Shown here: positions 1 to 4,937 of the stretch, in pieces | Layout: each line of letters begins with the position of its first letter | Position numbering within the stretch: the first letter of the stretch is position 1 | Source of the DNA: Euryarchaeota archaeon UBA33 | Lineage (GTDB): Archaea > Thermoplasmatota > E2 > DHVEG-1 | Assembly (NCBI GenBank): GCA_002506745.1 | Contig: DAYE01000037.1 | Location: 48,840-57,434, forward strand | DNA: 8,595 bases | Direction of reading: 5' to 3' | Translations under genes and position numbers: made by a program | Notes under the pieces: generated by a model | Database searches by the model: none | The model's input: only the letters and a program-made list of their open reading frames with translations | What the model was told of the DNA's origin: nothing

Positions 1-168
1 GAGCTCTGTACATATCTGTTTGATACACAAAAAATACTGCTGAACCCTGGGGCGTACTTCAATTTAGAAGGTTACATCCGATTATCCTATGGATGTCCTG
101 AGCTCTTGTTACACCATGCATTAGATGCACTAGAAAAAGGATTGGAGACTCTGAAGAGTCGGGTTTAA
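1..168 (+). CDS. PLP-dependent aminotransferase, class I/II (C-terminal fragment)
   Basis: The open frame enters from the left edge and ends at TAA 166-168, giving the last 55 residues of a protein. Residues 15-31 include NPG, a GYIRLSYG motif and then PELLLHHALDALEKGLETL. This is the typical end of fold-type I aminotransferases of the aspartate aminotransferase superfamily. In that family the Arg of the G-[YF]-[IV]-R-[LI] motif binds the alpha-carboxylate of the amino-acid substrate, and the final helix packs the small domain. Substrate specificity cannot be read from this fragment. The gene converges on the minus-strand gene to its right and their stop codons overlap (165-167 and 166-168), so there is no room for a separate terminator. 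Family call is firm; the exact enzyme is unknown. Confidence 0.85.
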   Translation, partial: ELCTYLFDTQKILLNPGAYFNLEGYIRLSYGCPELLLHHALDALEKGLETLKSRV

Positions 169-659
169 GTCTGCTTTCTCCGCAGTAGGATTACGATGAA
201 TATGATTGCACTTAGTGCTACAATACTCTCAAAACCTGGTGTGGATGTATTTTTCTCTCCATTGATTGTCGAGACTGTATAGTGTGTTGTTTTTGATCCG
301 CCTTGTATGCATGATGCGGTGACATCGATGGTATCCCCCGTTGTAGCATTGAATCGGTAGGTGTATGTAAAACTATTTGAGTCCGGCTGGTTTGTATATG
401 TCGATGTATTAAATAGCAATCCATTTTTTTGTAGTTCCACCTTATAGATATAATGTGTTGTTGGGTTGTTTACAGGGTGTGTGATAGTGACTTGTAGATC
501 TTGTGTTCCTAAGTCGTATGATACTGTCAAACCAGATGGTGCGTTTGCAAAAACAGCGACTGGTATAGTACAGAAAACGATTATAGATATAAGGATTGTT
601 ACGATACGAGTCATGAAGAGGACCTGCTTTGGTTTTTGGCTATTCTTCTGAGTCTTCAT
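165..659 (-). CDS. secreted PGF-CTERM surface protein with desulfoferrodoxin-like beta domain
   Basis: This is a 164-residue exported protein. A hydrophobic signal segment spans about residues 17-38 and ends in FANA, a plausible AxA signal-peptidase site after residue 40. Residues 41-130 form one beta-rich domain. Residues 138-164 have the archaeosortase layout: Thr/Ser-Pro-Gly-Phe (140-143), a hydrophobic helix, then RRK. By established knowledge of PGF-CTERM proteins, archaeosortase A would cleave there and attach the protein to a membrane lipid outside the cell. The middle domain resembles the C-terminal domain of desulfoferrodoxin/superoxide reductase by eye: HP at 61-62, HYI at 69-71, C117 followed by GG. 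The usual Cys-x-x-His ligand pair is incomplete (no His after C117; H126 is further on), so iron binding and enzyme activity are doubtful. M16 (position 614) is an alternative start with an AGGT before it. Function is unknown. Confidence 0.8.
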   Translation of the reverse strand: MKTQKNSQKPKQVLFMTRIVTILISIIVFCTIPVAVFANAPSGLTVSYDLGTQDLQVTITHPVNNPTTHYIYKVELQKNGLLFNTSTYTNQPDSNSFTYTYRFNATTGDTIDVTASCIQGGSKTTHYTVSTINGEKNTSTPGFESIVALSAIIFIVILLRRKQT

Positions 660-734
660 ATTGAGCCCTGTTTTTATGCATACACGGTTTACTGATTATG
701 ATTTATTCCTTTTTTCGTAATATAATATATCTTT

Positions 735-953
735 TTATATATATGAAAATATGCCTAAGGTGAAGTGTAAAGCACCAAGAAAAATCGCGAGATACGCAAG
801 ACGAAAATGCCATTTAACTGAAATCTTTGTTTTTCCTTTCTTTCTGAGAATTGCAATCAGCCCTGTGATAAAAAACAAGATAAAAACGACGATCCCCAGA
901 TACACCACGAAAGGAATACCGCCAATAAGATAAAAACTAATTTCCTGGAACAT
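735..953 (-). CDS. small two-helix membrane protein
   Basis: This is a 72-residue hydrophobic protein that I do not recognise. Two membrane segments are clear: about residues 8-35 and 52-70, joined by a basic loop (LRKKGKTKISVKW). The basic loop suggests both ends face outside and the loop faces the cytoplasm. The second segment starts with WHF and carries another His 14 residues later. A His pair in that arrangement can bind haem in small cytochrome b-like proteins, but nothing else supports haem here. The ATG at 951-953 was chosen over a GTG two codons upstream (957-959). A good ribosome site (AGGGTG on the minus strand, 959-964) lies five bases before the ATG and would overlap the GTG. A 16-bp palindrome at 1019-1034 lies upstream. 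Confidence 0.6.
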   Translation of the reverse strand: MFQEISFYLIGGIPFVVYLGIVVFILFFITGLIAILRKKGKTKISVKWHFRLAYLAIFLGALHFTLGIFSYI

Positions 954-958
954 AGACA

Positions 959-964
959 CACCCT
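959..964 (-). promoter_or_regulatory. ribosome binding site deciding the start of the 72-aa membrane protein
   Basis: AGGGTG on the minus strand, five bases before the ATG at 951-953. It overlaps the alternative GTG start, which therefore cannot use it. Confidence 0.5.
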
Positions 965-1018
965 ATTCTTTACAGGGTCATAACAATTTCTATTTTTTAT
1001 GTTCTTCCATATTTCACC

Positions 1019-1034
1019 CGTTCAGATCTGAACG
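1019..1034. repeat. 16-bp perfect palindrome, candidate operator
   Basis: CGTTCAGATCTGAACG is identical to its reverse complement and has no spacer. It lies between the HNH gene and the small membrane-protein gene, 66 bp upstream of the latter's start. It is about 20 bp upstream of an A-rich TATA-like stretch (minus-strand CATAAAAAAT, about 993-1001). That is a usual place for a dimeric regulator to bind. No regulator is identified. Confidence 0.5.
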
Positions 1035-1097
1035 CCATAGTAATCCACTTCAACTTCATAGTGTATTATTCTAAAAATATAGATTATCATTTTTTTT

Positions 1098-1104
1098 AAA
1101 AAAA
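1098..1104 (-). terminator. oligo-T terminator after the HNH gene
   Basis: Seven T on the minus strand, 10 bases after the stop codon of the HNH gene (TAA at 1114-1116). Archaeal RNA polymerase stops at such T-runs without needing a hairpin. An adjacent T7 run on the plus strand (1091-1097) makes the site symmetrical. Confidence 0.4.
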
Positions 1105-1113
1105 CGAACCGCT

Positions 1114-1386
1114 TTATTCAATTATTTTTTTAGGGTACGGACCCGGGGATAAACGACCTTTTTTGGTGCCGTCTCTTCTGATTATATTATTGTACCCGTA
1201 TTGATGTTTCTTCATGGTCGTATGCAGTTTATTATGGCAATCTTTGCACACTCGTATTGCAATATTTTTGTTATAATCAATATGATGTAATGAAATCCTG
1301 GGTTTGTCAGAGGATTCCTTAGGAGAATCACGTGGTAGTAATTCCCTTTTGCAGATCTTACAATAATATTTTTTTATTTCTTTCAT
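1114..1386 (-). CDS. small HNH-type zinc-binding protein (putative endonuclease)
   Basis: This is a 90-residue basic protein with the marks of an HNH domain: a CxxC pair at C9/C12, LHHIDYNKN at 33-41, and a second zinc pair with following His in CKDCHNKLH at 47-55. In HNH enzymes the first His (H35 here) activates water, the Asn/His further on completes the metal site, and the four Cys hold a structural zinc. The length is that of a bare HNH domain with no extra DNA-recognition module, though the C-terminal tail from about residue 58 is Lys/Arg-rich. No terminase, restriction methylase or intein lies beside it, so its biological target is unknown. The ATG is preceded by GAAGAGAG, a fair ribosome site. 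Domain call is good; nuclease activity is inferred. Confidence 0.75.
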   Translation of the reverse strand: MKEIKKYYCKICKRELLPRDSPKESSDKPRISLHHIDYNKNIAIRVCKDCHNKLHTTMKKHQYGYNNIIRRDGTKKGRLSPGPYPKKIIE

Positions 1387-1461
1387 CTCTCTTCATAGGT
1401 AAAAAGATCCCATTTATTTTATTGTTTTGTTTAGTCATTGACATCATATCGTATTTTTATT

Positions 1462-1482
1462 AAATTGCATTCATTGCAATTT
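1462..1482. repeat. inverted repeat (8-bp arms, 5-bp spacer), candidate operator
   Basis: AAATTGCA (1462-1469), TTCAT, then TGCAATTT (1475-1482) form perfect 8-bp arms. The element lies in the 293-bp non-coding gap between the divergent HNH and lrp genes, about 76 bp upstream of the HNH start. An AT-rich dyad of about 20 bp fits a site for a dimeric HTH regulator such as an Lrp/AsnC protein, but no binding protein is shown. Confidence 0.5.
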
Positions 1483-1491
1483 CTATGAATG
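1468..1491. repeat. second inverted repeat overlapping the first (7-bp arms)
   Basis: CATTCAT (1468-1474) and ATGAATG (1485-1491) are perfect reverse complements separated by 10 bases. The left arm shares bases with the previous dyad. Two overlapping dyads in 30 bp could be adjacent half-sites for a multimeric regulator, or alternative RNA hairpins. Confidence 0.4.
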
Positions 1492-1614
1492 AGATTGGGA
1501 ATTGGGCATTTTACACAGATTTCGTTCATGATATACTATAGTGGAAAAAATGATTAATATACTCTTTGACGATAAATTCATTCAATTGACCATTATTTTA
1601 TTAAAAAAATTAAC

Positions 1615-1634
1615 TTTGTTCAATAATTAACAAA
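1615..1634. repeat. inverted repeat just upstream of the lrp TATA box, candidate autoregulatory operator
   Basis: TTTGTT (1615-1620), eight AT-rich bases, then AACAAA (1629-1634). It ends 12 bp before the TATA-like box at 1647-1658. A dyad with an A/T-only centre beside the promoter of an Lrp/AsnC gene matches the general style of autoregulatory sites in this family. The assignment is inference. Confidence 0.4.
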
Positions 1635-1646
1635 ATAAGAGTGCAA

Positions 1647-1658
1647 AAATATTTAAAT
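1647..1658 (+). promoter_or_regulatory. TATA box of the lrp-like gene
   Basis: AAATATTTAAAT is centred about 27 bp before the ATG at 1680. Archaeal transcription usually starts 22-27 bp after the TATA centre, so the mRNA would begin at or next to the start codon. No ribosome site precedes the ATG, which agrees with a leaderless transcript. Confidence 0.6.
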
Positions 1659-1679
1659 TGACTACACATTCAGATAGCT

Positions 1680-2120
1680 ATGGATGAATTAGATGATAAA
1701 ATCCTAGAAAAATTAAACGAGAACGCCAGGAAAAGCTACCGAGAAATTGCAAGAGAACTGAACATATCATTAACGACCGTATCTAACAGGATAAAAAAAA
1801 TGGAAGACCAAAAAATAATTGAGAGGTACATTCCCTTAATAAACCAAGAAAAAATAGGATACGATTTAACCGCAATCATAAATGTGAAGATATCACATGG
1901 AAAACTCATCGAAGTACAAGAAAGAATATCGAAGGATACACATGTCAGCGGAGTCTATGACATCACTGGTGATTGGGATTCATTAATCATTGCGCATTTC
2001 AAAGATCGAAGAGATTTAAACGGATTTATCAAAGGTGTTCTTTCTATGGCGAACGTTGAAAAAACAAACACACAACTTGTTCTGAATATCGTAAAAAATG
2101 AAAAAAGGGTGTTGAAATAG
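1680..2120 (+). CDS. Lrp/AsnC family transcriptional regulator
   Basis: This is a 146-residue DNA-binding protein of normal family length. Residues 3-50 form the AsnC-type winged helix-turn-helix: LDDKILEKLNENARKSYREIA, then recognition helix ISLTTVSNRIKKMEDQKII. Residues 62-140 form the RAM ligand-binding and oligomerisation domain, with the conserved GVYDITGDWD stretch at 91-100 that contributes to effector binding. By family knowledge these proteins form dimers or octamers, sense an amino acid and often repress their own gene. A dyad (1615-1634) sits next to its promoter. Target genes cannot be read off, but asnA lies about 2.8 kb downstream and AsnC regulates asnA in Escherichia coli. It is followed after 53 bp by nrdJ, which has its own TATA-like box. 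The start is set by the TATA distance and by the lack of any upstream alternative. Confidence 0.92.
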   Translation: MDELDDKILEKLNENARKSYREIARELNISLTTVSNRIKKMEDQKIIERYIPLINQEKIGYDLTAIINVKISHGKLIEVQERISKDTHVSGVYDITGDWDSLIIAHFKDRRDLNGFIKGVLSMANVEKTNTQLVLNIVKNEKRVLK

Positions 2121-2144
2121 GGCTGTAATAAGCGAGTAATCAAG

Positions 2145-2153
2145 CTTTTATAA
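2145..2153 (+). promoter_or_regulatory. TATA box of nrdJ
   Basis: CTTTTATAA is centred about 25 bp before the ATG at 2174. No ribosome site is visible before that ATG, so a leaderless transcript is likely. This suggests nrdJ is transcribed on its own, not only by read-through from lrp. Confidence 0.5.
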
Positions 2154-2173
2154 CGAAACATCGATTAGAATCT

Positions 2174-4249
2174 ATGACGATTGCACATGTTCGAAAAAGA
2201 ACAGGGGAGATTGTTCCTTTCGATTCTGAAAAAATCACGGCCGCTATTCAAAAAGCAATGAGTTATCTCGGTATAAAAAATAGAAAAAAAGCAGAATTTC
2301 TTAGTAGAAAAATCGTTGAGGCGCTTCAGTCAAAACAACCCATTTTTTACCAGGGTATCCCCACGATTGAACAGATTCAAAACACCGTAGAAGAAATACT
2401 TGAAAAACGTGAACAACGCGTGTATAAAGCGTACTCCTTATATCGACGATCACGAGGGATCGCACGAGAGATCAAACGATATTTCAAGATACATGACGAT
2501 CTGAAACTTGATGTCAATGCCCTTAAAGTTCTCGAAGAACGATACCTTTTAAAAGATGAGACCGGCAAGATCATCGAAACACCAACACAGTTGTTCCACC
2601 GGGTTGCGACAACCATCGCAGCACAAGAAATACTCTATGGGAAGGACCCGAAAAAAGCAGAGGAAGAATTTTTTACAGCGATGCGAAATTTGGAGTTCTT
2701 ACCAAACTCACCGACCCTGATGAACGCGGGAACAAAGCTTGGACAATTATCCGCATGTTTCGTCTTACCGATTGAGGATAGCTTAGAAGGGATTTTCACT
2801 ACGCTGAAGAACATGGCACTCATCCAGCAATCCGGTGGAGGAACCGGGTTTAGCTTTAGTCACCTCCGAGAAAAAGGAGCGATAGTAAAAAGCACCAAGG
2901 GTGTCGCCAGTGGCCCCATTTCGTTCATGCGCATCTTTGATAGCACGACAGATGTGATAAAACAAGGAGGAAAACGCCGTGGAGCCAATATCGGCATCCT
3001 TCATTGCGCCCATCCTGACATCCCAGAATTTGTAACCGCAAAATCAGGCAAAAAACTTTCGAACTTTAACATCTCAGTTGCAGTCACCGATGCATTCATG
3101 AAAAAAGCCCTGAACAATCGACCATTGCTGTTACGAAGCCCCAAAACCGGGAAGATCGTCCAAAAAATCAATGCAGCAGATTTATTTGAAATGATCGTAC
3201 GAAACGCCTGGGCAACCGGCGACCCAGGATTGTTGTTCCTTGATGAAATAAATCGAAAACATCCCCTCCGAGACATGGGTCTTATCGAAGCGACAAACCC
3301 CTGTGGCGAAGTCCCATTGCTCTCCTATGAATCATGCAACCTCGGCAGCATTAACCTTGCGCGAATGATAACCAACGAGAAATTGAATTGGGAAAAATTA
3401 AGGCAGACGACACGACTTGCAGTCCATTTCCTGGATAATGTCATTGATGCGAATAATTATCCATTAAAAGAAACGGAGAATATAACAAAAGCGAATCGGA
3501 AAATCGGTCTAGGGGTGATGGGATTTGCTGATCTGTTATTCCTGCTGAAAATCCCCTACGAGAGCAAGGAAGCGTTGCAGCTTGGCGGCCGACTTATCAA
3601 GTTCATCGCAAAAGAAGCACAAGAAAAATCTGTAGAACTCGGCAAAGAACGAGGGTCGTTTAAGAATTTTGACCAAAGCACCTGGCAGAAAAAATACCCC
3701 ACGATGCGGAATGCGACCTGCATCACCATCGCGCCCACCGGGACCATCAGCATCATCGCCGGGTGTTCTTCAAGCATCGAACCTGTGTTTGCGTTAGCAT
3801 TCATACGACGAGTGATGGAAGGAAAGCAACTACCTGAGATAAACGAGATCTTCAAACGAGAACTGATACGTCGTGATCTGTATTCAGAGAAATTGGTTCA
3901 TCTGATATCAAAAACCGGAAATATCAAACGCGTAAAACTACCCGCAGACCTGAAAAAAATATTCGTCACTGCACTTGACATCACACCAGAATTCCATGTT
4001 CAAATGCAAGCTGCGTTCCAACGACACGTAGATAACGCAGTCAGTAAAACAGTCAATCTCCCAAAGAATTCCACACAAAAAGACGTAAGAAATATCTATC
4101 TACTCGCATGGAAGTTAAAATGCAAAGGAATCACTGTGTACCGATATGGGAGTAAACCAGAGCAGGTGTTATATCTGGGGACAGGAAAACCAATCGTGGT
4201 AACAACAGATTACGCGGGGGGATGTCCCACCGGTTTATGTCCACATTAA
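2174..4249 (+). CDS. nrdJ: adenosylcobalamin-dependent (class II) ribonucleoside reductase
   Basis: This cytoplasmic enzyme reduces ribonucleotides to deoxyribonucleotides for DNA synthesis, using a thiyl radical made from adenosylcobalamin. It has 691 residues. The order is: ATP-cone regulatory domain (about 3-93, starting HVRKRTGEIVPFD), an N-terminal helical domain, then the ten-stranded barrel. Visible landmarks are NSPTLMNAG (178-186), first redox cysteine C195 in SACF, the glycine-rich QQSGGGTGFSFS (218-229), the radical centre NPCGE with C377 flanked by N375 and E379, second redox cysteine C388 in YESCNLGSINL, and the phosphate-binding IAPTGTIS (519-526). The tail ends in CPTGLC (C684, C689), the swinging pair that re-reduces the active site. 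No small NrdB subunit gene is adjacent and the tail and cone fit class II. Length is somewhat short but complete; no intein is present. Diphosphate versus triphosphate substrate is not certain. Confidence 0.95.
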   Translation: MTIAHVRKRTGEIVPFDSEKITAAIQKAMSYLGIKNRKKAEFLSRKIVEALQSKQPIFYQGIPTIEQIQNTVEEILEKREQRVYKAYSLYRRSRGIAREIKRYFKIHDDLKLDVNALKVLEERYLLKDETGKIIETPTQLFHRVATTIAAQEILYGKDPKKAEEEFFTAMRNLEFLPNSPTLMNAGTKLGQLSACFVLPIEDSLEGIFTTLKNMALIQQSGGGTGFSFSHLREKGAIVKSTKGVASGPISFMRIFDSTTDVIKQGGKRRGANIGILHCAHPDIPEFVTAKSGKKLSNFNISVAVTDAFMKKALNNRPLLLRSPKTGKIVQKINAADLFEMIVRNAWATGDPGLLFLDEINRKHPLRDMGLIEATNPCGEVPLLSYESCNLGSINLARMITNEKLNWEKLRQTTRLAVHFLDNVIDANNYPLKETENITKANRKIGLGVMGFADLLFLLKIPYESKEALQLGGRLIKFIAKEAQEKSVELGKERGSFKNFDQSTWQKKYPTMRNATCITIAPTGTISIIAGCSSSIEPVFALAFIRRVMEGKQLPEINEIFKRELIRRDLYSEKLVHLISKTGNIKRVKLPADLKKIFVTALDITPEFHVQMQAAFQRHVDNAVSKTVNLPKNSTQKDVRNIYLLAWKLKCKGITVYRYGSKPEQVLYLGTGKPIVVTTDYAGGCPTGLCPH

Positions 4250-4267
4250 TCGACATAAAAAAACAAA

Positions 4268-4278
4268 TGTTTAAAAAC
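4268..4278 (+). promoter_or_regulatory. TATA-like box in the nrdJ-fkbp gap
   Basis: TGTTTAAAAAC lies 18 bases after the nrdJ stop. Transcription would start near 4300, leaving an 80-90 base leader before the FKBP gene, or a short RNA ending at the T8 run at 4343-4350. Which one it serves is unclear. Confidence 0.35.
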
Positions 4279-4342
4279 CATAACGAGATAGGATTTCCAA
4301 CCCTACGGATGAAATTGATGCACCAATACCTCGAGTAGTGTG

Positions 4343-4350
4343 TTTTTTTT
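4343..4350 (+). terminator. oligo-T run between nrdJ and the FKBP gene
   Basis: Eight T in a row, about 95 bases after the nrdJ stop codon and 34 bases before the next gene. It could terminate nrdJ or a short RNA starting near 4300. If the FKBP gene used the box at 4268-4278, this run would lie in its leader and could attenuate it. Confidence 0.35.
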
Positions 4351-4384
4351 GTTTGTCGGGATGAGCTGTTCGGAATGAGAGAAT

Positions 4385-4834
4385 ATGAAGAATATTAAGG
4401 AAGGGGATACAGTCAAGCTTTTATGCGAAGCGAAAACAGAATCCGGTGAACTCTGCTATACGAACGATGCACAAAACCCACTGAAGCTGGTAGTCGGAGA
4501 TGGAAATTTTTTCCCCAATATCGAAGAAGCATTACATGAAATGACCGAGGGAGAAACAAAGGTAATAACCCTTGAAGCCGAAGACGCATTTGGTCCTCAT
4601 ATCGATGACCTCGTCATTAAAGTACCAAAATCAGTATTTAAGACCGAGGTGACCTTAGAGATCGGTTCTCGGATAAAAATCGATGTTCCAACCGGTAAAT
4701 CGTTTATCGGAACGATACAAGCGATGGATGATCAGACATTGACGTTGGATATGAATCATCTCTTAGCAGGAAAACGATTGGTCGTAAAGGTAACAGTCCT
4801 TTCAATAGAAAACGAAGAAAATAAAACACAGTAA
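4385..4834 (+). CDS. SlyD-like FKBP-type peptidyl-prolyl isomerase/chaperone
   Basis: This is a 149-residue soluble protein of the archaeal short FKBP/SlyD type. The FKBP half runs from about residues 5-70 and again 123-141. It is interrupted by the insert-in-flap chaperone domain (about 72-122), which begins GPHIDDLVIKVPKSVF and includes IGSRIKI. The family signature LDMNHLLAGKRLVVKVTV lies at 121-138. Such proteins catalyse proline isomerisation and hold unfolded proteins; in bacteria SlyD also delivers nickel to hydrogenases through a His-rich tail, absent here. Comparing by eye with E. coli SlyD, the positions of the usual catalytic Tyr, Asp and flap Tyr appear to be Cys14, Tyr25 and Phe69, so isomerase activity may be low while chaperone activity could remain. 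The gene has a 135-bp gap before it and asnA after it. Only a weak purine-rich sequence precedes the ATG. Confidence 0.85.
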   Translation: MKNIKEGDTVKLLCEAKTESGELCYTNDAQNPLKLVVGDGNFFPNIEEALHEMTEGETKVITLEAEDAFGPHIDDLVIKVPKSVFKTEVTLEIGSRIKIDVPTGKSFIGTIQAMDDQTLTLDMNHLLAGKRLVVKVTVLSIENEENKTQ

Positions 4835-4892
4835 AATCCTTTCCATTTATTTGTGATTTTTCAGGTACACTCCTTTTCTTGTTGTGATAAAG

Positions 4893-4902
4893 GTTTAAAT
4901 AT
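4893..4902 (+). promoter_or_regulatory. TATA box of asnA
   Basis: GTTTAAATAT is centred about 40 bp before the ATG at 4938, placing the transcript start near 4923-4925. A purine-rich GAAGAAGG follows, so a short leader of about 14 bases is likely. Confidence 0.5.
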
Positions 4903-4937
4903 CTCTTCTGATTTGCCTGGAAGAAGGTTTGATAGCT

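Noticed and set aside
466..651. Plus-strand frame of 61 codons opposite the PGF-CTERM gene
   Set aside because: It overlaps a gene with a clear signal peptide and sorting signal, and its own sequence shows no domain features.
1387..1679. A hidden gene in the 293-bp AT-rich gap
   Set aside because: Stops are frequent in all frames and no ribosome site with a usable start is seen; only promoter elements and inverted repeats are supported.
2377..3855. Minus-strand frames of 62-99 codons inside nrdJ
   Set aside because: nrdJ is conserved over its full length; the antisense frames have no motifs and mirror its codon pattern.
4270..4340. A tRNA or C/D-box RNA in the nrdJ-fkbp gap
   Set aside because: No cloverleaf can be drawn, and a C-box-like GATGAAA has no matching CTGA D-box at the right spacing.
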